Assembly (NCBI GenBank): GCA_963781065.1
Contig: CAWAET010000007.1
Coordinates: forward strand, 1-64,000
Direction of reading: 5' to 3'
Source of the DNA: CALZJC01 sp963781065
GTDB lineage: Bacteria > Acidobacteriota > Thermoanaerobaculia > Multivoradales > JAHEKO01
Length of the DNA: 64,000 bases
A program made the position numbers and the translations under genes. Positions 34,101 through 44,783 of the stretch are shown here, piece by piece. A model generated the notes under the pieces. It was not told the DNA's origin, ran no database searches, and worked only from the letters and a program-made list of their open reading frames with translations. Every line of letters starts with the position of its first letter. Position 1 is the stretch's first letter.

Positions 34101-36293
34101 GACCGCGGCGAGGGCCTGGTCGAAGGCCAGGCAGCCGGCGGCCACCAGGGCGCCGTACTCGCCGAGGCTGTGCCCCATCACCATGTCCGGCTCGATGCCG
34201 TAGGTGGCGAGCAGCCGGGTCAGGGCGACGTCGACCGTCAGCACCGCCGGCTGGGTGATGTCGGTCTGCCGCAGCAGCTCGTTGGCCTCGGCGATCTTCT
34301 CCTCGTCGTCGCCGTCGACGCAGATGAGCTCGCTCAGGGGGCGGCCGAGCAGCGGCTCCATGACGGCGTCGGCCTCGGCGAAGGTCTCGGCGACGACCGG
34401 CTCGCAGGTCGCGCAGGTCGCGCAGCATGTTGACGTACTGGGAGCCCTGGCCGGTGTAGAGGAAGGCCACCTTGGCCGGCGCGCCGCGTGCCGCGGAAGA
34501 TCCCGCTGGGAGGCCAGCGCGTTCCAGCTGCTTGTCTTGGCCCGAGTCGAGGGCGTGCCGCGCCTGAGCGGCCTTGGTCGCCAGCTCGGCGGCGTCCTCG
34601 TAGTCGATGGCCAGCCGGAACGGCGCGCCCAGGGCGGCGGCCTCGGGCGGCGCCGGCGCCGGGGCGCGGCCGCGCTCGGCGGCGCCGCGGACCGCCTGCA
34701 GACGCTCCCGCAGCTCCGCCTCGCTGTCGGCCCCGAGCAGCAGCGCGCCGCGCAGCGGCGTCCGGGCTGCGATCCGCGCCGGGCCGCCGCCCCCGACGGT
34801 CGCGCCGGCGCCCGCGGGCGGGACGGCGACGGCCGGCGACCGTGCCGGGCACGTACTCCTCGAGCACCAGCGTGGAAGTTGGTGCCGCCAAAGCCGAAGG
34901 CGCTGACCCCGGCGCGGCGCACGTCGTTGCCCGTCGGCCCGCCAGGGCCGGAGCTCGGGGTTGACGTAGAAGGGCGAGTTGGCGAAGTCGATGTTGGGGT
35001 TGGGCCGCTCGAAGCCGAGGCTCGGCGGCAGCATGCTTCTCGTGCAGCGCCAGCACCGCCTTGAGCATGCCGGCGGCGCCGGCGGCGCCCTTCAGGTGGC
35101 CGATGTTCGACTTGACCGAGCCCAGCGGCGATGCGAGCCGCTCGGCGAAGCCGTAGTGCCGCCGAAGACCTCGCCCAGGCTCTCCACCTCGACCACGTCG
35201 CCGACCCGGGTCGAGGTGCCGTGGCCCTCGATCAGCGTCGCGCGGTCGGCGGGCGACAGCCCGGCGTTGCTGCCAGGCGCGCTCGACGGCGAGCCGCTGG
35301 CCGACCGGGATTGGGCGCCGTGATGCCCTTGCCGCGGCCGTCGCTCGAGCCGCCGACGCCGCGGATCACGGCGTAGATCCGGTCGCCGTCGCGCTCGGCG
35401 TCGGCCAGCCGCTTGAGCACGAAGACCGCCGCGCCCTCGCCCATGACGAAGCCGTCGGCGCCGTCGGCGTAGGGCCGGGTGCCGGTGGCCGACAGCGCGC
35501 CGATCTTGCAGAACTTGACGTAGGTCGACGGCGCTCATGTTGCGTCGACGCCGCCGGTGACCACGGCGTCGAAGTCGTCCTCCACGAGCCCCTCGATGGC
35601 GGCGTCGATCGCCGCCATCGCCGAGGCGCAGGCGGCGTCGCAGACGAAGTTGGGCCCGTGGAAGTCGAACAGGTTGGCGATCCGGCCGGCGATGATGTTG
35701 GCCAGCTCGCCGGGCATGGTGTCCTCGGTGATCGCCGGCAGCCAGCGGCCGAACCCGGCCTGCATCTGCTCGAGCATCGCGGCCGCGGACCTCCTCCGGC
35801 AGGGCCGCGAAGCTGGGCGCTTCGGCCAGCTCCTGCGGCGAACTCCGGAAAGCTGATCCGCAGCGCCGTGCGGTAGTGCTGCTCGCCGGCCATGGCGTTG
35901 CCGAGGATCACCGCGGTGCGCTCGGAGTCGAGGGCTCGCTCGGGGTAGCCGTAGTCGAGCAGCGCCTGGCGCGCGCGCCGCCGATCGCCCAGCTTCTGGG
36001 TCCGGTCCATGGCGTCGGCGACCTTGGGCGGGATCGGCAGCCGCCACTCGAGCGGCTCCCACTCCCACTCGCGCACCCAGCCGCCGATCTTCGAGTAGGT
36101 CTTGTCCGGCGCCTTGGGGTCGGCGTCGTAGTAGAGCTCGGGATCCCAGCGCTCGCGCGGCACCTCGCGGATGCTGTAGCGGCCCTGCTTGCAGTTGTGC
36201 CCAGAAGGTCGGCTGCGTCCGGGGCGTCCGGCAGCACCGCCCCGACACCGACGATGGCGATCGGCTCGGTGGCTGTCTCGTCATGTCTCGCAT
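28144..36293 (-). CDS. Polyketide/PUFA-synthase-like megasynthase (many frameshifts)
   Basis: A type I iterative-looking synthase of about 2,700 residues once frames are joined. Domain order from the N terminus is KS, AT, linker, second KS, ACP-like, ACP-like, KR with structural half-domain, DH. It would build a reduced or unsaturated acyl chain from malonyl-CoA. The last 944 codons (30978 to 28144) are one clean frame. From about 31.0 to 36.2 kb the frame changes repeatedly, yet each catalytic motif survives. The probable start is ATG at 36293 or 36284, just after the acyl-CoA dehydrogenase stop. The shape recalls PfaA-type proteins, but those lack a second Cys-containing KS and have serine-bearing ACPs. 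No enoyl reductase or thioesterase is present; product release is unexplained. The product cannot be predicted. Confidence 0.8.
28159..30561 (-). other. Megasynthase domains: ketoreductase and dehydratase
   Basis: Residue numbers count from the in-frame GTG at 30978. KR half-domain about 140-345; Rossmann motif VFLVTGAAGSIVSAI (351-365); catalytic VAFSSIAGRF with Ser530/531, TDYASANDLL with Tyr544 and Asn548. DH about 655-940: HDHQIDGVPVLPG supplies the HxxxGxxxxP motif with His681. Its second hotdog has FHGPAYRVVE and SPRLLELCFQTAG, where the usual Asp is Glu. All lie in one uninterrupted frame. Confidence 0.85.
30748..31383 (-). repeat. Tandem ACP-like domains encoded by a 239-bp direct repeat
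   Basis: Positions 30748-30986 and 31145-31383 align without gaps at 397-bp spacing with 8 mismatches by eye. Each encodes the same carrier-like domain: VQEKVLAIVAEQTGYPPEML, acidic helix start, then LGVDTVKQAETFAAIRAAW. Threonine (ACG) occupies the phosphopantetheine-serine position in both. The Pro/Ala linker between copies contains at least one frameshift (near 31.13 kb, CCGTGGCG where CCGGTGGCG keeps frame). Confidence 0.85.
31560..33205 (-). other. Megasynthase domain: ketosynthase 2
   Basis: Begins VVITGAALGLPGGERVFDD. It contains DITSQLAIGAGLDALRDAGL, an insertion with GIDYFAGESRRYYLDQAR, and NSACASTTQAVALAEDW with the active-site Cys at codon 32450-32452. Then come FVSHETYTPARGGSAQAEV (first His) and VANTKGFTGHPMAVGIEDV, where the second His lies. 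Because Cys and both His regions are kept, it looks like a working KS and not a chain-length factor. Frame breaks occur near 33.07, 32.5-32.7 and 32.1 kb. Confidence 0.75.
33550..34500 (-). other. Megasynthase domain: acyltransferase
   Basis: Malonyl-type acyltransferase fold: VAFLYTGQGSQYVNM, then the nucleophile motif MVMGHSLGEYGALVAAG (Ser codon 34167-34169) and VVVANINSTRQAVIGG. The latter part (about 33.9-33.55 kb, with SHAFHT-like and GPKRALQGF segments) is spread over several frames. It ends DVTTLSTNHPRLGDVE. A Pro/Ala-rich linker with FRELGDLIAQTLMKGFELY follows before the next KS. Confidence 0.75.
34860..36293 (-). other. Megasynthase domain: ketosynthase 1
   Basis: Starts TEPIAIVGVGAVLPDAPDAAD. 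The active-site Cys is in VCDAACASAMAAIDAA (codon 35628-35630). One His is in IEGHGTSTRVGDVVEVES (about 35.2 kb) and the second in the NIGHLKGAAGAAGML segment (about 35.1 kb). The domain ends GVSAFGFGGTNFH. At 36.19-36.21 kb two extra bases break the frame: reading GAC-TTC-TGG-CAC-AAC-TGC-AAG instead restores the expected KS sequence. Confidence 0.8.
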
Positions 36294-36299
36294 CTCGTC

Positions 36300-37958
<1,659 letters not shown>

Positions 37959-38117
37959 CTCCCTCCTGGGCTGGCGCTCACCAGTCTGCCCCCTCACGGA
38001 ACCCGTGAAGACAGAAAATGGAGTTTAGCAGCCGGTGGACTCGGCCCAAGACCCGTCCAGGTAGGACCGGGCACGTCTTCAGGTAGGAAGGGAGACGCCC
38101 GGGAGCGCGGTCCCCCG

Positions 38118-41100
38118 TCAGTCGTAGAGCGTCGCCGCCGGCTCCGCCGCGCCGGGGCCGCCGCAAGCCACGGCCATGGCGAACAGCCGGATCCCGGGCT
38201 CGCGCGGCAGCCGCAGCTCGCGGGCGCCGGGCGGCAGCGGCAGCGAGTAGCGGAACAGGTAGCAGAACTCGTAGGGCTCGTCGGCGCCCTGCGCGTCGTG
38301 GCCGTGGCTGGCATAGAACGCCACCGCCGGGCGCTTGAGCCTGCCGGCAACGGCCCGGCCCCGCTTCCGGTGCGGCGGGCGATAGAGCGGCTCTCGCCAG
38401 TCGCCCACCGTCAGCTCGAAGCCGGCCCCGTCGACCTCGAAGCGGGCGGCGCGGTCACCGCCGACCGCGCAGGCGACGAGCCACAGCCGTTCCCACTCGC
38501 CCGGCGGCAGGCGGAACGTCTGGCCGGCGCAGCGGCAGGCGGCGCCGCCGGCGGCCAGCTCGAGGTCGATGCCGCCGATCGCGAGCCGGCGCGGCATCGC
38601 CTCGGCCGGAAAGCTGCGGCCCGCGTCGTCGAAGGCGACCGGCTGCCCCTGGCGGCTGGCGGCCGCCGCGAGGTCGGGCAGCGGCAGCGCCCGGCTGTGC
38701 GCCGGCTCCAGCCGGTGGATCGGCGGTTCGACCCCGAGACGCAGGCTGCGCGGCTGGAAGCGGCCCAGGGCGAGCCGCAGCGACCCGCCGAGCCGCTGGC
38801 GCTCGAGCGGCTCCTCCATGCCGTCGACCTCGGTGACCGAGGTGACCGGGGCGGCGCAGGCCACCGCCACCTCGGCGTCGCGCCCGCGTAGCTCCTGCAG
38901 CCGCAGGATCCAGCCCTCGCCGTCCTCGGCCCGCTTGAAGGCCCGCACCGCCACCGCCGGGTCGCTGACCGACAGCAGCGAGAAGGCGCGTCCCAGCGGT
39001 CCCGGCCCCGCCGCGGTCGCGAACGCCGTCAGCGGCTGGTTGAGCCGCGCCGCCTGCCAGGCCGTGTCCGACTCCTGCCACGAGCCTTCGTGGCCCGCCA
39101 GCGCCACGACGGTGCGATGGCGGCCGTGGTCCTGGGTCGCCTGGTGGCGGAACTTGCGCCAGGTCCGCGGCGACCGCAGCAGGCTGAGGCGCAGGGTCCG
39201 GTCGTCCGGCTTGTCCCAGCCGTAGCGCGAGTCGCTCAGGACCGCGACGCCGAACTCGCCCGAGCCGTCTGTCAGGTCGGCCCACTGCTGCGCCGGTACC
39301 TCGTATTTCCCGGGCCGGGCGTTGCCCCTTTCGATGGCGCCGAGGCCGAGGTCGAAGGTCGCCTGTGGATGGCTCGCGGCGAGGGGAAAGACCGCCTTGA
39401 GCAGCCGCCCACGTTCGCGCCAGTCGATCTCCAGCTCGCACTCGACCCGGTCGCCCGCCTCGCCGGCGGCAAGCCGCCACCGCTGGACGAAGGTCGAGCG
39501 GCGATGGCGGCGAGTTACCTCCAGGCAGGCCCGCGCCGGCCCGCGCTCGAGAACTCGGATCTCGACCGGCCCGCCGACCTCGGCCCGGGGCGGGCTCGAG
39601 ACGTCCCGCCACTGCACCTCCCAGGCCGGCCAGCGCGGCGAGTGGTCGGCGAGCAGCGCCAGCTTGAGCGGCGCGGCCAGCAGCTCGCGGCCGAGCCTCT
39701 TGTCGTACAGCGAGGCGACGTCGCCGGCGGCATCCAGGGCGAGGCGGTAGCGGTGGCCCTCGATGCCGGTCGCGTCTACCGTCAGCCCCGGGTCGGCCGG
39801 CTTGGGGGAGTCGGCGGCGACGACGCGGTAGACGGCGCAACCGAGCGGCGGCACCCGGGCCAGGAAGACCAGCCGGCGGCGGTGGCCGGCGCCGCTCGCG
39901 CCCGGACCCGAATCGTGGCGCGGGTCTCGGGGCGGCTCTTGCCGTATCTCTTGCGGCATCTCTTGCGGTATCTCTTGACTGGGCACGCCCTCGCCGTCGG
40001 GGCCGATCACTCTCAGCTCGGGCCCCGCGAGCTCGACGCTGACCTCGACCGGGTCGACACGGGCGATCGACAGCGGGTTGAAGACCACCAGCGGCACGCC
40101 CTCGCCGCGGGTGTCCAGGCCGCGCGCCACGACCGAAACGGCATCGGTGAGCACGGTGGCGAAGCGGTTCGCCGCCAGCGCCTCGTCGTTGCCGGAGATC
40201 TCGTAGGCCGCCGGGATGCTGGTGCCGGTGAGGTCGTCGTGCATCTGGTGCCAGAGGAACCGCTCCCAGGCGTCGGTGAGCTCGGCCTGGGGGTAGGGCG
40301 CGCCGCCCAGGATCGCCGCCGCCGCCGCGGCTCGCTCGGCGGCGTCGGCGAGCAGCTCGTTCTTGCGGTTCCAACGCTTCATGGCGGCCTGCGAGGTCAG
40401 ACAGCCGGTGCCGTGGGTGGGCAGCAGGAGCTCCCCGTCCCAGGTCGGCAGCCGCTCGATCTGCTCCGGCGCGAGATCGCGGAACAGCCGATCCGAGGGT
40501 CCGTGAACGACCCGGACCGGCCCCGATCCGTCGACGCTGCGCTCGATCCAGGCCACCGTCTCCGGCGGCAGGCCGCCGCCGCGGTCGCCGATGCCGACGT
40601 ACTTGTAGCCCAGCTGGAGGCCCGATCGCTGGTCCTGCTCGGCGATCCAGCGGCGCCAGCGCTCGGCCTCGGAGAGGTCCTCGTCGAGGCCTTCGCCGTA
40701 GCCCTCGGGGCGCAGCGCCGCCACCACGCCGCGGCCGTCGGGGCCGCGCCACAGCCCGATGGCGAACGGCGTCTCGCCGCCCCACTTGCGGAACTTCTGG
40801 CCCGAGAACCCGGCCAGCCCGCAGTGGGCGGCGATCGACGGCAGCGCCCAGCCGAAACCGAAGCAGTCGGGCAGGAAGAGGTCGGCCGAGCGTACGCCCA
40901 GCTCGCGGTCGAAGAACCGGTTGCCGTAGAGGATCTGGCGGATCAGCGCCTCCGGCGAGGCCAGGTTGACGTCGGGCGCGTCGAGCATGGCGCCGGCCGG
41001 GTGCCAGCGGCCGGCGACGGCGTAGCGCTTGAGCCGCTCGAAGTCGTGCGGGTAGTACTCCTTCATCAGCCGGTAGCGGAAGGCGCCCTCGAAGCTCAGC

Positions 41101-41291
41101 ACGTAGCCGGGATGGGCCTCGAACAGGGCGAAGTTCTCGCGCAGCGTGGCGGGCAGGAAGTCGCGGATCGTGTCGCGCACCGTCCAGCGCCACTGGGTGT
41201 CGAGATGGGCGGTGGCGACGACGTGCAGGACCGGCTCGCGCTCCGGGTCGGGCGGCCCGGTGCGCTCGCCGGGCTTGTCGGGCCGGCTCAT
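38118..41291 (-). CDS. Glycoside hydrolase family 38 alpha-mannosidase
   Basis: A 1,057-residue enzyme predicted to cleave alpha-mannosides. The GH38 catalytic domain is N-terminal: zinc ligands H29 and D31 in TAHLDTQWRW, and nucleophile D142 in LPDCFGFGWALPSIAA. FSGQKFRKWGG and FLWHQMHDDLTGTSIP also belong to it. The C-terminal half carries the beta-sandwich domains of the family (EGHRYRLALDAAGDVASLYD, then PQATFDLGLGAIERGNA). No signal peptide, so it is probably cytoplasmic. A GTG at 41324, directly after the preceding stop, would add 11 GC-rich residues; ATG at 41291 is preferred. It lies 2-35 bp after a glycosyltransferase on the same strand, so the pair is an operon. A role in glycan turnover is inferred. 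Confidence 0.9.
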   Translation of the reverse strand: MSRPDKPGERTGPPDPEREPVLHVVATAHLDTQWRWTVRDTIRDFLPATLRENFALFEAHPGYVLSFEGAFRYRLMKEYYPHDFERLKRYAVAGRWHPAGAMLDAPDVNLASPEALIRQILYGNRFFDRELGVRSADLFLPDCFGFGWALPSIAAHCGLAGFSGQKFRKWGGETPFAIGLWRGPDGRGVVAALRPEGYGEGLDEDLSEAERWRRWIAEQDQRSGLQLGYKYVGIGDRGGGLPPETVAWIERSVDGSGPVRVVHGPSDRLFRDLAPEQIERLPTWDGELLLPTHGTGCLTSQAAMKRWNRKNELLADAAERAAAAAAILGGAPYPQAELTDAWERFLWHQMHDDLTGTSIPAAYEISGNDEALAANRFATVLTDAVSVVARGLDTRGEGVPLVVFNPLSIARVDPVEVSVELAGPELRVIGPDGEGVPSQEIPQEMPQEIRQEPPRDPRHDSGPGASGAGHRRRLVFLARVPPLGCAVYRVVAADSPKPADPGLTVDATGIEGHRYRLALDAAGDVASLYDKRLGRELLAAPLKLALLADHSPRWPAWEVQWRDVSSPPRAEVGGPVEIRVLERGPARACLEVTRRHRRSTFVQRWRLAAGEAGDRVECELEIDWRERGRLLKAVFPLAASHPQATFDLGLGAIERGNARPGKYEVPAQQWADLTDGSGEFGVAVLSDSRYGWDKPDDRTLRLSLLRSPRTWRKFRHQATQDHGRHRTVVALAGHEGSWQESDTAWQAARLNQPLTAFATAAGPGPLGRAFSLLSVSDPAVAVRAFKRAEDGEGWILRLQELRGRDAEVAVACAAPVTSVTEVDGMEEPLERQRLGGSLRLALGRFQPRSLRLGVEPPIHRLEPAHSRALPLPDLAAAASRQGQPVAFDDAGRSFPAEAMPRRLAIGGIDLELAAGGAACRCAGQTFRLPPGEWERLWLVACAVGGDRAARFEVDGAGFELTVGDWREPLYRPPHRKRGRAVAGRLKRPAVAFYASHGHDAQGADEPYEFCYLFRYSLPLPPGARELRLPREPGIRLFAMAVACGGPGAAEPAATLYD

Positions 41292-41325
41292 CGGGCGGCC
41301 GCCGGGCCGGCCGCGGACCGGCACG

Positions 41326-42072
41326 TCACGCCCCGGGCTCCGACGGCCGGCCGGTGCCCACCTCGACCACCGCGTCGCGGTCGATCCGCCGGCGCTGCAT
41401 CCAGCGCACCGCCAGCAGGTCCGCCAGGGCGCGCCAGAGACGGTTGTGGATGCCGTACTTGGAGACCCCGCGCAGCCGCGGCCGGTGGCGCACCGGCACC
41501 TCGCGGATGCGGGCGCCTTCCAGGCGCAGCAGCGTCGGCAGGAAGCGGTGCATGCCGTCGAACATCTGCACCCGGCGGGCGTGCCGGGCGCGCATCACCC
41601 GCAGCGAGCAGCCGACGTCGGCGATCGACTCGCCGGTCAACCGGTTGCGCACGCCGTTGGCGATGCGCGACGAGACGCGCCGCACCCAGCTGTCGTGGCG
41701 ATCGGTGCGCACGCCGCAGACCACGTCGCAGCCGTCGAGCTCGGCCAGCATGCGCGGCAGGTCGGCCGGGTCGTTTTGCAGGTCGGCGTCGAGCGTCGCG
41801 ATGAGCTCGCCCCGGGCGTGGCGAAAGCCGGCGGCGAAGGCGGCGGACTGTCCCAGGTTGCGGGCCTGGCGCAGGATCCGCAGCCGGGCGTCGGCGGCTG
41901 CCAGCCGGGCCAGCACCGCCGGGCTTTCGTCGCTGCTGCCGTCGTCGACAAACAGCACCTCGTAGCCGAAGTCGAGCCCGTCGAGGGCAGCCGTCAGCTC
42001 GGCCGCCAGGGGCTCGAGATTCTCCGCCTCGTTGAAGAGCGGGATGACGATGGACAGTCGTGGATCGGCCAT
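41326..42072 (-). CDS. DPM1-like family 2 glycosyltransferase
   Basis: A 248-residue GT-A enzyme resembling dolichol/polyprenyl-phosphate mannosyltransferase. It has LSIVIPLFNEAENLEPL, VLFVDDGSSDESPAVL, RNLGQSAAFAAGFRHA, and the metal site ATLDADLQNDPADLP. It also has VGCSLRVMRARHARRVQ and RLRGVSKYGIHNRLWRAL near the end. It lacks the C-terminal membrane helices of ArnC or GtrB, so it is closer to soluble DPM1. It likely transfers a hexose to polyprenyl phosphate for an outside glycan. It is first in a two-gene unit with the GH38 mannosidase and divergent from the PagL/OmpA fusion (84 bp between starts). Confidence 0.9.
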   Translation of the reverse strand: MADPRLSIVIPLFNEAENLEPLAAELTAALDGLDFGYEVLFVDDGSSDESPAVLARLAAADARLRILRQARNLGQSAAFAAGFRHARGELIATLDADLQNDPADLPRMLAELDGCDVVCGVRTDRHDSWVRRVSSRIANGVRNRLTGESIADVGCSLRVMRARHARRVQMFDGMHRFLPTLLRLEGARIREVPVRHRPRLRGVSKYGIHNRLWRALADLLAVRWMQRRRIDRDAVVEVGTGRPSEPGA

Positions 42073-42156
42073 GTGAGGCGAGACGGGGAAGCGGCCGTGG
42101 TGGGCTATGAGGCTCCATTAGAATACCCGAGTTTTGGCGCATGAGCGGAGGCGGGG

Positions 42157-43794
42157 GTGATCGTCGAGAGACGAGCGCTGGGGTATTGCCTGACGGCCGC
42201 GGCGGTATACCTGGGATCCTTGCTGCCGGCGGTGCCGGCGGGCGCCGCGGACAGGCCGGAGCTGGCGGTCAGCGCCGGCGCCTACGACATTGCCAAGACG
42301 CTGGCGCTCGAGGCGGGCTTCGAGTACCGATTCCTGCCGCGCGTCTGGAGGCTGGTGCCCGCGGCGGGCGTCGTCGGGACCGAGGAGGGCGAGTTCTGGG
42401 CCTATGCCGGGCTGCTGCGGCCGTTCCACGTCGCCCCGCTCTGGCGGCTGACGCCCGGCTTCGGGGTCTCGCTGTACGAGGAGGGCGGCAGCGGCAAGGA
42501 CCTGGGCGGACCGCTCCAGTTCCGCTCCAGCCTCGAGCTGTCACGCCGCCTGGCGCGCGGCGGGCGCCTCGGTCTGGCGGTCTACCACCTCTCCAACGCC
42601 AGCATCTACGAGAACAACCCGGGCGCCAACTCGGTGGTCCTCACCTGGGCGTCGCCGGTGTCGGCGGCGGCGGTCCCGCCGCCTCGGCTCGAGGCCGCCG
42701 CCGGCGACCGGATCGCCCGCTGGACCGTCCGCGGCGGCCTCGCCGGAGTCCTGACCCGGAGCGACCGGGTTCACGGCGAGCGGCTCCGCGGCGACGGCGA
42801 TCGCGAGCAGACCGCCTTCCGGCTCGACGGCGGAGACGGGCTCGGCCTGGCGATAGAGCGTCAGCTTGGCCGGCGGTTCGGCCTGGAGGCGGGCGTCCTG
42901 CAGGCGGATCTCGAAGCGGAGCTGATGTTCGATCTGGCCCCGCCGGTCGCCGGCGGGGGCTTCGGCGAAGGCATCTGGGGCATGAACCGGGGCGCCATCG
43001 ACCTGGCCTTGCTCACCGCCGGGCTGAACTACCACCTGCTGCCCGGCCGAGCCGCCGACCTCTACATCGGTTCCTTTGTCGGCCTGGCTCAGCTCACCGG
43101 CGTGACCATCAGCGACCTCGGCCAGTCGTTTCGCTACGACTTCGACGACGAGCTCGTCTATGGCGTGAACGCCGGCCTCGATCTTTCCTTCCGCTCCAGT
43201 GGGCCCTGGGCGGTGACCGCCGGTGCGCGGTGGATGGACCTCACCGCCAGCGATCCGGCGAACGGCATCAGCGTTGGCGGCGATCCGCTGATCGTCACGG
43301 TCGGTCTGGCGTACCGGTTTCCGGTGGCGCCGCCACCGCCGCCGCGGCCGCGGCCGCCGGCACCGCCGCCGGCAGGGCCACCGCCGCCATCACCGCCGCC
43401 GTCACCAGAGCCACCGCCGCGGCTGCCGCCGCCGCCACCACCGGCACCGGCGGGCGAGCAGCTCGAAGTCGTGCATTTCGACTCCGGCAGCGCGCGCGTG
43501 TCCAATATCGCCAAGGCGAAGCTGGACGAGGCGGCTCTGAAGCTGAAGCAGGACTCCGAGCTGCGGGCGCGGGTGCTCGGCCACGCGGACGGCCGCGGCG
43601 CACCGGCGGCCAACGACCGCCTGAGCCGCGAGCGGGCTGAGGCCGTCAAGGCCTACCTGGTCGGGCGGCACGAGATCGACCCGAGCCGCATCACCATCGA
43701 GGGCCGCGGCGCGGCCGATCCGGTGGCCGGCGACGACACCGCCGCCGGGCGGGCCGAGAACCGCCGCGCCGTCATCGTCCTCAGCATCGACTAG
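42157..43794 (+). CDS. Outer-membrane fusion: PagL-like deacylase, barrel, OmpA domain
   Basis: A 545-residue secreted protein with signal peptide 1-31 (ending PAGAAD). Residues 35-170 match acyloxyacyl hydrolase PagL-like barrels, with YHLSNASIYENNPGANS: H144 and S146 are the catalytic pair of PagL, while the third residue (Glu in Pseudomonas) is Asn158. Residues 180-385 form a second barrel-like region with alternating strands (LNYHLLPGRAADLYIGSFVG, VYGVNAGLDLSF), similar to OmpW/outer-membrane beta-barrels. A run of about 45 Pro-rich residues leads to a C-terminal OmpA peptidoglycan-binding domain (VVHFDSGSARVSNIAKAKLD, LSRERAEAVKAYLV, GRAENRRAVIV). GTG start at 42157 has a ggaggcg site. 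Such a triple fusion is unusual. It is transcribed alone. Confidence 0.8.
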   Translation: MIVERRALGYCLTAAAVYLGSLLPAVPAGAADRPELAVSAGAYDIAKTLALEAGFEYRFLPRVWRLVPAAGVVGTEEGEFWAYAGLLRPFHVAPLWRLTPGFGVSLYEEGGSGKDLGGPLQFRSSLELSRRLARGGRLGLAVYHLSNASIYENNPGANSVVLTWASPVSAAAVPPPRLEAAAGDRIARWTVRGGLAGVLTRSDRVHGERLRGDGDREQTAFRLDGGDGLGLAIERQLGRRFGLEAGVLQADLEAELMFDLAPPVAGGGFGEGIWGMNRGAIDLALLTAGLNYHLLPGRAADLYIGSFVGLAQLTGVTISDLGQSFRYDFDDELVYGVNAGLDLSFRSSGPWAVTAGARWMDLTASDPANGISVGGDPLIVTVGLAYRFPVAPPPPPRPRPPAPPPAGPPPPSPPPSPEPPPRLPPPPPPAPAGEQLEVVHFDSGSARVSNIAKAKLDEAALKLKQDSELRARVLGHADGRGAPAANDRLSRERAEAVKAYLVGRHEIDPSRITIEGRGAADPVAGDDTAAGRAENRRAVIVLSID

Positions 43795-43814
43795 CCCGAC
43801 CTTCCAACCGGTCC

Positions 43815-43838
43815 CGGCTACGCCGCCGCATGTAGCCG
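43815..43838. terminator. Bidirectional terminator-like hairpin
   Basis: CGGCTAC (43815-43821) pairs perfectly with GTAGCCG (43832-43838) across a 10-nt loop. It lies in the 45-bp gap between two convergent genes. No T-run follows, so factor-assisted termination is more likely than intrinsic. Confidence 0.4.
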
Positions 43839-43839
43839 C

Positions 43840-44652
43840 TCAGTCCTGCCAGACCTTCCACGGCGGATCGCCCTGCCGCCACAGGTCGTTCAGGTGCAGG
43901 TAGTCGCGGTAGGTGTCCATCGAGTCCCACTGGTCGTTGTGCAGATAGACCGCCAGCTCGCCGTCGCGGGCCAGCCGCTGCAGCGGCGCGTGCTCGAGCA
44001 TCAGCTGAGGGTCGTCGTTCAAATAGTCGAAGATCTGGCGCTGGAAGACGAAGAAGCCGCCGCTGACGGCGCCCTCGGCCACCGTCGGCTTCTCGTTGAA
44101 CTCGACCACGCGGCCGTCCTCGACAGTCATCTCGCCATAGCGTGACGTCGGGTGGATGCCGGTGACGGTGGCGATCTTGCCGGCCTGCCGGTGGTGCTCG
44201 AGCAGGGCGTCGATGTCGATCTTGGCCACCGCGTCGCCGTAGGTGAACAGGAAGGTGTCGGTGTCGACGTAGTCGCGCACCCGCCACAGCCGGGCGCCGG
44301 TGGCGGTCTCGTCGCCGGTCTCGGCGCAGGTGACCTCCCAGGGCTCCGATCCCTCGCGGTTGTGCCAGACGGGGTGGGGGTCGCCGGTCATCGAGATCGT
44401 AAAGTCACGCATCTGCTCGTGGTGGCGCAGGAAGTACTGCTTGATGACCCAGCCCTTGTATCCCAGGCAGAGGATGAAGCGGCCGATGTCGTGATGGCCG
44501 TAGATCTTCATGATGTGCCAGAGGATCGGCTTGCCGCCGATCTCGACCATCGGCTTGGGCCGGTACTCGGTCTCCTCGCGCAACCGGGTACCCTGGCCGC
44601 CGCAGAGGATGACGACCGGCAGGCGGTCCTTGGCAAGGCGCGACTGGGGCAT
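43840..44652 (-). CDS. rfbF: Glucose-1-phosphate cytidylyltransferase
   Basis: Makes CDP-glucose from CTP and glucose-1-phosphate, the entry to CDP-linked 3,6-dideoxy and branched sugars of O-antigens. The 270-residue protein has the nucleotidyltransferase signature VVILCGGQGTRLREETEYRPKPMV, then GGKPILWHIMKIYGHHD and LCLGYKGWVIKQYF. It also has TFLFTYGDAVAKIDI with the metal Asp, GIHPTSRYGEMTVEDG, and the RfbF-type end DQWDSMDTYRDYLHLNDLW. Length is typical (about 257). The next steps, CDP-glucose 4,6-dehydratase (RfbG) and RfbH, are not in the window. A C-methyltransferase that could act on such sugars lies 8.5 kb away. Confidence 0.94.
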   Translation of the reverse strand: MPQSRLAKDRLPVVILCGGQGTRLREETEYRPKPMVEIGGKPILWHIMKIYGHHDIGRFILCLGYKGWVIKQYFLRHHEQMRDFTISMTGDPHPVWHNREGSEPWEVTCAETGDETATGARLWRVRDYVDTDTFLFTYGDAVAKIDIDALLEHHRQAGKIATVTGIHPTSRYGEMTVEDGRVVEFNEKPTVAEGAVSGGFFVFQRQIFDYLNDDPQLMLEHAPLQRLARDGELAVYLHNDQWDSMDTYRDYLHLNDLWRQGDPPWKVWQD

Positions 44653-44783
44653 GGGAGGCTCGCGGCGGTCGGGTGCCGCCCGGGAAATCTAGCACAGCGG
44701 CCGCGGTCCGGCCGCTCGGCGAACACCCGGGGGTAGGGCACGTTTCTGGCATATGAGGTGGCATGGGGGGTGACTCGGGGGAT

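Noticed and set aside
31000..36293. Programmed frameshifting in the synthase
   Set aside because: Too many shifts, no consistent slippery sequence or downstream structure; one-base deletions at each reconstructed site restore the motif, pointing to sequence error.
38455..41193. A 912-codon second minus-strand frame
   Set aside because: Arg/Gly/Ala-rich out-of-frame reading of the GH38 gene without any domain.
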